Shown: positions 31,520 through 39,395, numbered from the stretch's first letter. The stretch: DNA of 39,395 nt from Eubacterium sp. (GCA_022794015.1 JAAWDZ010000004.1:1-39395), one strand, 5' to 3'. A program made the numbers and translations. The notes: generated by a model from the sequence alone, not told the origin.

Positions 31520-33337
31520 ATGCGGCTGAAAGAATACCTGAAACAAAACAGACTGGTTGCAGACGGCGCAATGGGAACGTATTTTGAAATGAAATATCCC
31601 GAAGAAAAGGAGATGGCGGAAGCCTGTAATTTAAGCAGTCCAAAGAAAATTAAGGAGATTCATCTGGAATATATCAGAAGCGGCGCAAAGCTGATCCGCA
31701 CCAATACATTTGCCGCCAACACAATGTTTTTTGACACGATAGAGACGGTAAAGCAGGTTGTACGGGCGGGCTTTCGGGTGGCCAAAAAGGCAGTGGAGGA
31801 ATCGGGACAGGAGGTTTTTATCGCGGCAGATATTGGGCCGGTATACGATCCTCAGTTTCTGGGAAGAGAGCAGGTGCTGCGCGAATATTACGCCATCTGC
31901 GATACCTTTTTAGAATGTGGGGCGGATATTTTTGTATTGGAGACGCAGGCGGAATTTACCTATGTAAAAGACGTGGCCGCGTATTTGAAAAAGCAAAAGG
32001 ACGTAACGGTCATTGTACAGTTTTCCATAGACAAAAACGGGTATACCAGAAGTGGGATTGGTATGAGGCGGCTCATGGAGCTGGCAGCTGCATCGGAGGA
32101 AATTGATGTTTACGGTTTTAACTGCGGCGTCGGGGCAGCGCATTTAAAGCATTTGCTGGGCCGGGCGGTTTTCCCGAATGACAAGCCGTTTTCTGCGTTG
32201 CCAAATGCAGGGTATCCCATTGAGCTGCGCGGTAAGACGATTTACCAGGATAACAGCGGCTATTTTGTGGAAATGATGTGCCAGATTGCCGGGCTTGGCG
32301 CAGATATCCTGGGCGGCTGCTGCGGGACGACGCCGGAATATATCCGGGATATGAAAAAAGCGCTAAAGAACGTGCCTTTGGCGCAAAAAAAGCCTGCAGC
32401 AAAAGAAGGGCGCGAGGTGAAGGCGTATGGCCACAGGGAGGCAAACACAAAAAATCCAGCTGCTTCCTGTGAAAAGCTGCTTCTTGTGGAATTGGATCCG
32501 CCGTTTGGCACGGATGTGTCAAAGGTACTGGAGGGCGCGGCGCTGCTCAAGGAGGCGGGGGCAGGGATGCTGACACTTGCGGATTCCCCGATGGCGAGGG
32601 TGCGTATGGATGCCGCAAAGCTGGCGGCAAGAGTGCAGGGGGAGACGGGAATTCCCGTGATGCCGCATATTTGCTGCCGGGATAAAAATGTAATCGCCAT
32701 GCGCTCCGGGATTTTGGGCGATTATATGAATGGGCTTCGGAATTTTCTGATTGTTACAGGAGATCCGGTGGGCAGGGACGACAGGGGTGTGATTACGCCC
32801 GTATTTGATTTTAATTCGATCCGTTTCATGTCTTACTTAGCGGAGATGAACACAGAAGTATTTGCAGAAGATCCGGTGCGCTATGCCGGGGCGTTGAACT
32901 ATCACGGAGCAAATCCCGATGCGATCGCAAAGCGTATGGAACAGAAGATGGAAAACGGATGCAGTATGTTTTTGACGCAGCCGGTATATGCCGAAGAGGA
33001 TATTGGACGGCTTGCCTATTTAAAGGAGCGTTCGGGCGCAAAGCTGATATGCGGGATTCTGCCGCTTGTCAGCTATAAAAACGCTATGTTTTTGGCAAAC
33101 GAAATGCCTGGCATCCGGATCCCAAAGGAAGTTATTGCGCGCTATTCTCCGGATATGGCCCGCAGGGAGGCGGAGCAGACAGGGATTTTGCTTGCAACAG
33201 AGCTTGCAGGACAGATGCGTGGTGTGGCGGACGGGTTTTATTTTATGACGCCGTTTAACCGGGCGGGTATGATAGCGGAGATTATCTGTAAAATCCGTAA
33301 GGAGGGCCTTTTGGATACTGCGGCTTCAGACAAATAA
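31520..33337 (+). CDS. Homocysteine S-methyltransferase / methylenetetrahydrofolate reductase fusion
   Basis: A 605-residue bifunctional protein like Bacillus YitJ. Residues about 1-290 form the homocysteine methyltransferase barrel, with zinc ligands in GFNCGVG and GGCCGTTPEY. Residues about 315-600 are the FAD-dependent 5,10-methylene-THF reductase (LLVELDPPFGTDVS, FLIVTGDPVGRDDRG, MEQKMENGCSMFLTQPVY). The fusion could make methyl-THF and bind homocysteine in one polypeptide. MetH, downstream, has its own homocysteine domain. SD AGAAGGAG is 7 bases upstream. Confidence 0.93.
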   Translation: MRLKEYLKQNRLVADGAMGTYFEMKYPEEKEMAEACNLSSPKKIKEIHLEYIRSGAKLIRTNTFAANTMFFDTIETVKQVVRAGFRVAKKAVEESGQEVFIAADIGPVYDPQFLGREQVLREYYAICDTFLECGADIFVLETQAEFTYVKDVAAYLKKQKDVTVIVQFSIDKNGYTRSGIGMRRLMELAAASEEIDVYGFNCGVGAAHLKHLLGRAVFPNDKPFSALPNAGYPIELRGKTIYQDNSGYFVEMMCQIAGLGADILGGCCGTTPEYIRDMKKALKNVPLAQKKPAAKEGREVKAYGHREANTKNPAASCEKLLLVELDPPFGTDVSKVLEGAALLKEAGAGMLTLADSPMARVRMDAAKLAARVQGETGIPVMPHICCRDKNVIAMRSGILGDYMNGLRNFLIVTGDPVGRDDRGVITPVFDFNSIRFMSYLAEMNTEVFAEDPVRYAGALNYHGANPDAIAKRMEQKMENGCSMFLTQPVYAEEDIGRLAYLKERSGAKLICGILPLVSYKNAMFLANEMPGIRIPKEVIARYSPDMARREAEQTGILLATELAGQMRGVADGFYFMTPFNRAGMIAEIICKIRKEGLLDTAASDK

Positions 33338-33460
33338 GGAAAAGGAGAAGGCGATCTGCACTTTGTGACGGTCTTTTTTACAAAAGTCATGTTAATGTAA
33401 GATTGATGTGCTAAAATGTGTTCATAAAAAATTTCCGGATACAAAAGGAGGAGTGTTTTT

Positions 33461-34981
33461 ATGAAGACATTAAAAAGAGCGACGCTGTATCTTATACGAA
33501 AAAAGGGGAGGACGGTACTTTTAACGGTTCTTCTGCTTTTGATGTCCTGCTGTGTGATGATAGGCTTTTCGTTCAAGAAAAATTCGGAGCAGGAAGCAGA
33601 CCGCCTGCGGAAAAGTCTGGCTACGGGATTTGTCATGGAAGTCAATTCCGAAAATGAACTTTATCACGAACGTGTGGATAATCATGGGGCGGGCGGTATC
33701 ATATATGTCGGGCCTTTGATTACCGATGAAATGATAGAGAAAGTACTTTCTGTGGATGGCGTGAAGGATTATGTTGTGCATTTGTCCGATCTTGTGTGGA
33801 CGGATCTGGAACTAAGGCCGGGCGCATGGGCCGCACATGAGCCGGACGACCCGGAAACTTATGAAGAGAACAAAAAAATGGGCTATTTTACCATGTCAGA
33901 GGATGAAGTTACGCTGTATAAGAGCGAGACGGTAATATGGCCATGCAGAAATGGCGCAATGCATAAGAATTTTCGGACAGGGGCCCTGGAAATTGCAGAA
34001 GGCCGTAATATTGAAGAGGGAGATCATAATAAAGCTGTGATATCGGAATGGATGGCAGAGCGTAACCATGTTTCTGTAGGAGATACGTTTACCATTGAGA
34101 CAAGGGAAGGGATTTATCAACCCAGCGAGGATCCGATGAAAACATGGGGTGAACCGGTTACACTTGAGGTTGTAGGGGTGTTCCATATGAATTTCAGTCA
34201 GCCGGCTTCCGAATATACCTATGAAAGCGACTTTGTGGAAAATATGATTTATACCGATTTGGATACCCATGTAAAGTATAAAGAGAATCTAAAGAGCGGC
34301 GGTTTTAGCCTTGGGGAAGAGTTTGGGATAGAGAACGGCGTGTCGAATGGATACTCTACAGTGGAGTTTATGGTAACCGATCCGGGAGAGCTGGATTCTT
34401 TGATAGAGCAGGTGGAAAACTGGGATGAGCTTGATTTGGAAAATATAGAGATTGCAGTGGACAGTACCGCTTACCAGGCGTCGGTAAAGCCATATCAGCA
34501 AATTCGGATTTTTTCTTTGATATTGCTCACAGTGGGGGTTTGCGGAATTGGATTTATTCTTTATATGATATTGAAGCTTTGGATGCAGGGAAGAAAGCAT
34601 GAGGTAGGAATTTTATTTTCCCTGGGAAGGGGAAAAACGGAGGTTTTTGCACAGATGCTGACGGAATGTCTGCTTGTGTCGGCTGTGGCGCTGCTTCTGG
34701 CATTTGGGTTGTCAATGCCCATGATAGATCGATGTGCAGATGCCATGGAACGTATGACTTCTCCCAAAGCAGATGCGGAAGCGTATACAGCTACCACTTC
34801 TTCGAAAACGCTTGACATTGAAATTAAAAAGACTTCGTCCGACGAGGTGGTTTTGGAGCATGGGGTTTCCGGTGCAGCAGTGCTGTTTGCTGTAATTTTT
34901 GTGTGCGGTATTTCTGCGATCAGTATGCTCATATCCTTTGCCGGGGTGAGCAGTCTGGAACCGAAAAAGCTGCTGATGTGA
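33461..34981 (+). CDS. FtsX-like permease, orphan
   Basis: A 506-residue membrane protein with a first helix (TVLLTVLLLLMSCCVMIGF, about 17-35), an extracellular domain of about 310 residues, and a C-terminal group of three helices (IFSLILLTVGVCGIGFILYMI, LLVSAVALLLAFGLSMP, AVLFAVIFVCGISAISML). GRKHEVGILFSLGRGKTEV is the FtsX/MacB coupling segment. Such permeases need an ABC ATPase, but none is adjacent. AAAAGGAGG lies upstream. A weak promoter candidate is TAAAAT (33412-33417). The substrate is unknown. Confidence 0.82.
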   Translation: MKTLKRATLYLIRKKGRTVLLTVLLLLMSCCVMIGFSFKKNSEQEADRLRKSLATGFVMEVNSENELYHERVDNHGAGGIIYVGPLITDEMIEKVLSVDGVKDYVVHLSDLVWTDLELRPGAWAAHEPDDPETYEENKKMGYFTMSEDEVTLYKSETVIWPCRNGAMHKNFRTGALEIAEGRNIEEGDHNKAVISEWMAERNHVSVGDTFTIETREGIYQPSEDPMKTWGEPVTLEVVGVFHMNFSQPASEYTYESDFVENMIYTDLDTHVKYKENLKSGGFSLGEEFGIENGVSNGYSTVEFMVTDPGELDSLIEQVENWDELDLENIEIAVDSTAYQASVKPYQQIRIFSLILLTVGVCGIGFILYMILKLWMQGRKHEVGILFSLGRGKTEVFAQMLTECLLVSAVALLLAFGLSMPMIDRCADAMERMTSPKADAEAYTATTSSKTLDIEIKKTSSDEVVLEHGVSGAAVLFAVIFVCGISAISMLISFAGVSSLEPKKLLM

Positions 34982-35123
34982 AAACGGATATGCGTCTGAT
35001 AAAAATGGTGTAAAATTTTATCCCGAACTTTGAGGGGGTTATGCTGTCTGGCTGATTATTTTGATTTTTGCCTTGCTGCGTCTTATCAGTATGTGGGTTT
35101 GTTTTCCAGCCGGAAAGAATATC
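34982..35123. other. Intergenic sequence left of the MITE
   Basis: No gene, strong hairpin terminator or promoter is seen. The final eight bases (35116-35123, AGAATATC) are the left target duplication of the MITE. Confidence 0.5.
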
Positions 35124-35299
35124 GTTACTTTTCACACCCACGCCAGTCACTTCGCTGACTGGCGATGGGCCGATGCGTATAACATGGAAAGGCAGCCGTC
35201 CCTTGCCGTCAGGCAACTTTAAATGGACGGCTGCCCGTTGCATTTCACACCAAATCATATGAAATATCTGCAAAAACTGGCGTGGGTGTGAAATGTAAC
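35124..35299. mobile_element. 176-bp MITE with 24-bp inverted repeats and 8-bp target duplication
   Basis: The ends 35124-35147 and 35276-35299 are inverted repeats matching at 23 of 24 bases (GTTAC, then TTTCACACCCACGCCAGT). The direct repeat AGAATATC flanks it on both sides (35116-35123 and 35300-35307). Inside is an 8-bp hairpin GCCAGTCA/TGACTGGC (35142-35163) and a perfect 11-bp stem pairing 35191-35201 with 35225-35235 around an inner TTGCC/GGCAA hairpin and CTTTAAAT. That module is shared with the elements at 1-139 and 38950-39093. A reading frame across it is a by-product of the repeat. No transposase is present. Confidence 0.88.
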
Positions 35300-35342
35300 A
35301 GAATATCTGTAAAGTAACTTTGCACTTTCTTTAAAAAACTAA

Positions 35343-35371
35343 GTGACGAATCCGCGCATAATTGTTACAAT
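35343..35371 (+). promoter_or_regulatory. Promoter of metH
   Basis: GTGACG (35343-35348) and TACAAT (35366-35371) are 17 bp apart, 35 bp before the start codon. The MITE ends 43 bp upstream of this promoter. I see neither a SAM nor a cobalamin riboswitch. Confidence 0.6.
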
Positions 35372-35406
35372 AGGACAGACGGGAAACAGACAAACAGGAG
35401 GAAATC

Positions 35407-37869
35407 ATGAAACAGGATACCATAAAACATTTGCTAAAGCAGGAAGCTGTGATATTAGACGGCGCGACCGGCAGCAATCTGCAGGAGGCCGGCATGAAAA
35501 TGGGTGTATGCCCGGAGCAGTGGATTTTGGAAAATCCGGAAGCAATTCTAAAACTGCAGCGGGAATATGTAGCGGCAGGAACCAATATTCTCTATGCCCC
35601 GACCTTTACCGCAAACCGTATCAAACTTGCCGAATATGGATTGGAGGGCAATTTACGGGAAATAAATCATAAGCTGGTGGCGCTTTCCAGGGAAGCCGCA
35701 CAGGGCGCGCCGAATGTTTATGTGGCCGGCGACATTTCCATGACCGGACAACAGCTTTATCCGATTGGGGATATGCAGTTTGAAGAGCTGACAGAAATCT
35801 ACAAGGAGCAGGTACAGGCGCTGGAGGAAGCCGGCGTGGATTTATATATTGTAGAAACTATGATGAGCCTGCAGGAATGCCGTGCAGCAGTCCTTGCCAT
35901 CAAAGAGCTCAGCAAAAAGCCCATTATGGTAAGCCTCACCTATGAAGACACCGGCCGCACACTTTTTGGTACGGATCCAAAGACGGCCGTTATCGTTTTG
36001 CAGAGCCTGGGCGTAGACGTTGTCGGCATCAATTGTTCAACCGGACCGGATAAAATGGTGGAACAGGTAAAGGCTATGTACGAGGTTTCCAATATACCGA
36101 TACTGGTGAAGCCAAACGCAGGACTTCCAAAGCTTGTGGACGGCAAAACTGTATATGATATGAAACCGCAGGAATTTGCAGAAGCAGTCAGGACGCTTGC
36201 AGGGAGCGGCGCCCGCGTATTCGGCGGCTGCTGCGGCACGACGCCGGCACATATCAAAGCGATGACAGACGCTTTAAAGGAAATTACATTGCTTCCGGTA
36301 CACACAGCCCGCCGCCGATTTCTGGCATCCGAGCGCAGCTATACAGAGATACTTTTAGACGGGCCGTTTACCATTGTAGGAGAGCGTATCAATCCTACAG
36401 GAAAGAAAAAGCTGCAGAATGAGCTGCGCGAGGGGCGGTTGGACCTGGTATGTGAAATGGCCGTACAGCAGGAAAAAAATGACGCGGCAATTTTGGATAT
36501 CAATATGGGCATGAATGGCATCAATGAAAAAGAGATGATGTTAAATACGATTTACGAGGTGACTTCCATCGTAGATCTGCCGCTTTGTATTGATTCGAGC
36601 CATGTAGACATAATTGAGGCGGCGCTTCGTATTTATCCCGGACGTGCTCTGATCAATTCTATTTCTCTGGAAAAAGAGAAATTTGAAAGCCTGATTCCCA
36701 TAGCTGCCAGATACGGTGCGATGTTTATTTTGCTCCCGCTTTCCGATGCCGGTCTGCCGGAGAATAAAGAGGAAAAGCATAGAATTATAGAAATTATTGT
36801 AAAAGCAGCCGAGGACGCCGGAATGTCCAGAGAGGATATTGTCGTAGACGGCCTTGTGGCAACCGTAGGCGCTAATCCGAATGCGGCGGTTGAATGCCTT
36901 GAAACCATTGCATACTGTAAAAAAAATAACCTGGCGACTATTTGCGGCCTTTCCAATATATCTTTCGGTCTGCCGGAACGAAGCTGCATCAATACGGCGT
37001 TTCTAACGGCAGCCATTACAAGAGGGCTTACTATGGCGATTGCCAACCCGGCGCAGAAGGCCCTGGTAGACGCAGCTTATGCCGCCGATCTTCTGATGAA
37101 CAAAGAAGGGGCGGATTTGCGCTACATTCATCGTGCGAACCGTGCCAAAGCAGAGGAGCAAAAGGCGGACGCTCATATGCAAAAGGTCAGTCAGGAGGAG
37201 GATAAAAGCCCTGCTTCCCCCGTGCAGCGCGTCTTTGACTGTGTGACAGAAGGCAGCAAGGGCAGAATCTTAACGGAGGTAGACGCGGCTTTAGCAGCGG
37301 GGGAGCAGCCGGAGCTTTTGATCAGTGACTGCCTCATTCCCGCTATCAATCGGGTTGGCGAGCTGTTTGAGCAGCAGATTTATTTCCTGCCGCAGTTGAT
37401 TTCCTCTGCAGGCGCCATGCAGAAAGCGATTGCATATTTAGAACCCATGATCAAACGTGAAGAGGGGAAAAAGGAAATGGCGACAATTATCATGGCGACT
37501 GTTGAGGGCGATATTCACGATATCGGCAAAAACCTGGTTGTTCTGATGCTCAAAAACTACGGTTACCGCGTGATTGATCTGGGAAAAGATGTTTCAGCAG
37601 CGCAGATTGTGGAAACTGCGATACAGGAGCATGCGAAAATTATAGGACTGTCTGCGCTGATGACAACGACGATGATGCGTATGAAGGATGTAGTGGAGCT
37701 TGCGGCAAAGCGCGGCTGCGGCAGTAAAATCATCATTGGCGGAGCGGCAGTAACTGAGAGCTTTGCAGAAGAAATTGGAGCGCAGGGATATTCGAAGGAT
37801 GCGGCGGACTGTGTGCGTCTGGTAGAGCGTCTGCTTTCTGAGGATGCACATTCTAATTCAAATACTTGA
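35407..37869 (+). CDS. metH: Cobalamin-dependent methionine synthase
   Basis: An 820-residue methionine synthase. Domains in order: homocysteine barrel (about 1-295, zinc ligands in GINCSTG and GGCCGTTPAH), methyl-THF-binding pterin domain (about 318-570, TIVGERINPTGKKK), cobalamin cap (about 600-690) and the B12 domain with the cobalt-binding motif D702-I-H704-D-I-G707 and GLSALMTTTM. The C-terminal SAM-dependent reactivation domain found in the 1200-residue E. coli enzyme is lacking, as in many Clostridia, where a separate protein is thought to reactivate it. ACAGGAGG precedes the start. Confidence 0.96.
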   Translation: MKQDTIKHLLKQEAVILDGATGSNLQEAGMKMGVCPEQWILENPEAILKLQREYVAAGTNILYAPTFTANRIKLAEYGLEGNLREINHKLVALSREAAQGAPNVYVAGDISMTGQQLYPIGDMQFEELTEIYKEQVQALEEAGVDLYIVETMMSLQECRAAVLAIKELSKKPIMVSLTYEDTGRTLFGTDPKTAVIVLQSLGVDVVGINCSTGPDKMVEQVKAMYEVSNIPILVKPNAGLPKLVDGKTVYDMKPQEFAEAVRTLAGSGARVFGGCCGTTPAHIKAMTDALKEITLLPVHTARRRFLASERSYTEILLDGPFTIVGERINPTGKKKLQNELREGRLDLVCEMAVQQEKNDAAILDINMGMNGINEKEMMLNTIYEVTSIVDLPLCIDSSHVDIIEAALRIYPGRALINSISLEKEKFESLIPIAARYGAMFILLPLSDAGLPENKEEKHRIIEIIVKAAEDAGMSREDIVVDGLVATVGANPNAAVECLETIAYCKKNNLATICGLSNISFGLPERSCINTAFLTAAITRGLTMAIANPAQKALVDAAYAADLLMNKEGADLRYIHRANRAKAEEQKADAHMQKVSQEEDKSPASPVQRVFDCVTEGSKGRILTEVDAALAAGEQPELLISDCLIPAINRVGELFEQQIYFLPQLISSAGAMQKAIAYLEPMIKREEGKKEMATIIMATVEGDIHDIGKNLVVLMLKNYGYRVIDLGKDVSAAQIVETAIQEHAKIIGLSALMTTTMMRMKDVVELAAKRGCGSKIIIGGAAVTESFAEEIGAQGYSKDAADCVRLVERLLSEDAHSNSNT

Positions 37870-37898
37870 TTTTTCTTTAGCACAATGTGCATACTGCC

Positions 37899-37927
37899 TT
37901 GCATTTTCGGAAAAAAGTGTATACAAT
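37899..37927 (+). promoter_or_regulatory. Promoter of pta
   Basis: TTGCAT (37899-37904) and TACAAT (37922-37927) are separated by 17 bp. The start codon lies 36 bp downstream, behind AGGAGAGG. Confidence 0.75.
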
Positions 37928-37963
37928 ATAAGCAAAATAATTGTATAGGAGAGGTAGCATATT

Positions 37964-38953
37964 ATGGCAATATTTGGATTTGGACAAATGATACAGATTC
38001 TGAAGAAGAATCCCAAGAAAATTGTATTTACAGAAGGTACCGATTCGCGTATTCTGGAAGCGGCTTCCCGTCTTCTGGCGAGTAATTTCCTGCACCCGAT
38101 TCTGGTCGGGGATGAGGATGCCATTTTTGATGCATCCGAGGAATGTGGCTTTAACATCCGCGGTGCGGAGGTTATCGATCCGAGAAAGTTTGACCAGATG
38201 GACGAGATGGTTGAGATGTACTGTGAACTCCGTAAGAAAAAAGGAGTTACACCGGAGCAGGCAAGGGAAATTCTGGGACAGGCCAATATTTTTGGCACCA
38301 TGTTGGTTAAGATGGGTCTGGCAGACGCATTGCTGGGCGGTGCGACTTATTCTACGGCGGATACCGTACGTCCTGCACTGCAGCTAATTAAGACCAAGCC
38401 GGGCAACAGCATTGTATCCAGTGTATTTATTCTGATTCGCTCCAGGGCTACCGGTGACAACGAAGTACTGGCCATGGCAGATTGTGCGATCAATATCCGC
38501 CCGACTGAGGACGAGCTGGTAGAGATTGCAATCGAAGCGGCCGAATGTGCGAAGATTTTCGGTGTGGATCCGAAGATTGGCTTTTTAAGCTACTCCACCT
38601 TTGGCTCCGGCGAAGGCGAGGATGTGGATAAGATGCGCAATGCGGCAGTCAAGACCAGATTAAAAGCGCCGGATCTTGCAGTAGAGGGCGAGCTGCAGTT
38701 TGATGCTGCCGTATCTCCGCGTGTGGCGCGTACCAAATGCCCGGAATCCGAGCTGGCAGGCCATATCAATACATTTATTTTCCCGGATATCAGTGCAGGC
38801 AATATCGGATATAAGATTGCACAGCGCCTGGGTGGTTTTGAGGCATACGGACCGATTCTTTTGGGATTAAATGCGCCTGTAAACGACCTGTCTCGTGGGT
38901 GTAATGCATCCGAGGTATATTCTATGGCGATTATCACTGCAGCTTTGGCGTAA
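37964..38953 (+). CDS. pta: Phosphate acetyltransferase
   Basis: Pta interconverts acetyl-CoA and acetyl phosphate. The 329-residue protein has KIVFTEGTDSRILEAA near the N-terminus, GMLV-like GTMLVKMGLADALLGGATYSTADTVRPALQ, and the C-terminal FPDISAGNIGYKIAQRLGGFEAYGPILLGLNAPVNDLSRG signature region. The final codons GCA GCT TTG GCG TAA span the junction with an inserted repeat; the TAA is inside the repeat end. From the target duplication, the ancestral end was GCA GCT TTG GCA TAA, which encodes the same protein. The acetate kinase gene ackA that often follows pta is absent; tRNA genes come next. Confidence 0.96.
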   Translation: MAIFGFGQMIQILKKNPKKIVFTEGTDSRILEAASRLLASNFLHPILVGDEDAIFDASEECGFNIRGAEVIDPRKFDQMDEMVEMYCELRKKKGVTPEQAREILGQANIFGTMLVKMGLADALLGGATYSTADTVRPALQLIKTKPGNSIVSSVFILIRSRATGDNEVLAMADCAINIRPTEDELVEIAIEAAECAKIFGVDPKIGFLSYSTFGSGEGEDVDKMRNAAVKTRLKAPDLAVEGELQFDAAVSPRVARTKCPESELAGHINTFIFPDISAGNIGYKIAQRLGGFEAYGPILLGLNAPVNDLSRGCNASEVYSMAIITAALA

Positions 38954-39093
38954 CAGTTCAGCCTGCAACTGCGCGCTGGCTGCGCAGTTAGCAGCCAGTA
39001 AAGCAGAAAAGCCAGGAATCCGCTCTCTTTGCCACAGGCAAACTTCTAATGGGGCGGATTTTGTAACAGCGAAGCCGTAGGCTGAACTGATAC
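38950..39093. mobile_element. Hairpin-module element A (144 bp) at the end of pta
   Basis: It begins GTAACAGTTCAGCC and ends GGCTGAACTGATAC, an inverted repeat. The flanks are GCTTTGGC on the left (38942-38949) and, with element B removed, GCTTTGGC on the right, a perfect 8-bp duplication. Inside are an AACTGCGC/GCGCAGTT hairpin, the central stem (GGAATCCGC with GGGCGGATTTT and inner TTTGCC/GGCAAA) and a right-hand minimal hairpin like that at 25666-25697. Its first bases provide the pta stop codon. Confidence 0.85.
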
Positions 39094-39100
39094 GCTTTGG

Positions 39101-39170
39101 GTAACAGTTCAGTCCGGGATTTTGCACCTGCTGCAAAGTCCGTGAGAATGCGTAAAGGCTGAACTGTTAC
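39101..39170. mobile_element. Hairpin-module element B (70 bp), inserted next to element A
   Basis: It runs from GTAACAGTTCAG to GGCTGAACTGTTAC and is flanked by a perfect 8-bp duplication, CGCTTTGG (39093-39100 and 39171-39178). The first base of the duplication is the last base of element A, so B inserted after A. Inside is a 10-bp hairpin ending TGCAAAGTCC and GTGAGAATGCGTAAAGG, both shared with the right half of the element at 1-139 in opposite orientation. It lacks the central module. Confidence 0.85.
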
Positions 39171-39199
39171 CGCTTTGGCATAAAAAATTAAAAAAAGGC

Positions 39200-39228
39200 T
39201 TGACTTTATTTGGAAATGATTATATAAT
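39200..39228 (+). promoter_or_regulatory. Promoter of the tRNA cluster
   Basis: TTGACT (39200-39205) and TATAAT (39223-39228) are separated by 17 bp, a near-consensus strong promoter, 33 bp before tRNA-Val. It may originally have stood close to the pta end before the repeats inserted. Confidence 0.9.
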
Positions 39229-39261
39229 AGCAGAGCAGGTCAGGGATGGCTTGCTCCATAT

Positions 39262-39334
39262 GGGATCTTAGCTCAGCTGGGAGAGCATCTGCCTTACAAG
39301 CAGAGGGTCATAGGTTCGAGCCCTATAGGTCCCA
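39262..39334 (+). tRNA. tRNA-Val (anticodon TAC)
   Basis: GGGATCT (39262-39268) pairs with AGGTCCC (39327-39333), with one G-T pair, and A39334 is the discriminator. The anticodon stem TCTGC/GCAGA has loop CTTACAA, giving anticodon TAC. The T arm contains GGTTCGAGCC. CCA is not encoded. It is the first gene of the cluster. Confidence 0.95.
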
Positions 39335-39343
39335 TATATTTAT

Positions 39344-39395
39344 GGCGGAATAGCTCAGTTGGCTAGAGCACACGGTTCATACCCGTGGTGTCGAG
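39344..39395 (+). tRNA. tRNA-Met (anticodon CAT), cut by window end
   Basis: GGCGGAATAGCTCAGTTGG starts the acceptor and D arm. CACGG/CCGTG forms the anticodon stem with loop TTCATAC, giving anticodon CAT. The sequence stops in the T arm, so elongator Met cannot be fully separated from CAT-reading tRNA-Ile2, though the body looks like elongator Met. It lies 9 bp after tRNA-Val, in one transcript. Confidence 0.85.

Noticed and set aside
34929-35273. Minus-strand frame of 114 codons across the MITE
   Set aside because: Most of it is the repeat element; the rest has no coding character or start signal.
35300-35406. SAM or cobalamin riboswitch before metH
   Set aside because: The leader after the putative promoter is only about 30 bases, and no conserved riboswitch core is visible.
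38950-39170. Repeated segments considered as a CRISPR array
   Set aside because: The repeats are inverted terminal ends of insertions with target duplications, not evenly spaced direct repeats, and no cas genes are present.

Overview
The window looks like a chromosomal segment of a Lachnospiraceae-type, spore-forming Clostridia. The signs are moderate GC, strong AAGGAGG ribosome sites, a sigH gene at the end of a cysES-mrnC-rlmB operon, YesM/YesN-type signalling, DUF6142 and VanZ-like membrane proteins, and a cobalamin-dependent MetH without a reactivation domain. The genus cannot be fixed from the sequence.

Layout. (1) 1-333: a hairpin-rich repeat element, then tRNA-Gly(CCC) with its own promoter and terminator. 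(2) 334-1000: about 0.7 kb with no convincing gene. (3) 1047-2664: nitronate monooxygenase-like gene and ispF. (4) 2700-6888: a cysteine operon, cysE-cysS-mrnC-rlmB-sigH, behind a two-stage attenuator. The first stage is a T-box expression platform with no recognisable Stem I; the second is a terminator preceded by a Cys-codon-rich reading frame. (5) 6887-21216: an accessory glycan locus with a YesM-type histidine kinase, a 2064-residue secreted protein with two GH3 modules, a YesN-type response regulator, an orphan lipoprotein solute-binding protein and a second secreted GH3 of 1129 residues. Kinase and regulator genes share a promoter motif. (6) 21333-25662: pyrE, two small membrane proteins, an HD hydrolase and an M29 aminopeptidase. 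(7) 25719-29961: purE-purM-purN-purD and a HAD phosphatase. (8) 30028-37869: aldo/keto reductase, hotdog thioesterase, homocysteine methyltransferase/MTHFR fusion, orphan FtsX-like permease and metH. (9) 37899-39395: pta (no ackA follows) and a tRNA-Val/tRNA-Met cluster.

The most unusual content is a set of short non-coding insertions with GTAAC/GTTAC-type ends and 8-bp target duplications (1-139, 25666-25697, 35124-35299, 38950-39093, 39101-39170, possible remnants at 2662-2684 and 21226-21290). They are built from interchangeable hairpin modules. The central module has the same architecture in three copies, and its 11-bp outer stem carries three compensatory base-pair changes between two of them, which suggests the fold itself is maintained. 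At the end of pta two elements inserted one after the other, and the first supplied a new stop codon that left the Pta protein unchanged.

The genes group into sensible units: cysteine synthesis and charging with RNA maturation and SigH; sensing and extracellular hydrolysis of a beta-linked glycan; purine synthesis; methyl-folate and methionine metabolism; and acetyl phosphate metabolism. No transposase, CRISPR array, phage module or replication origin was seen.
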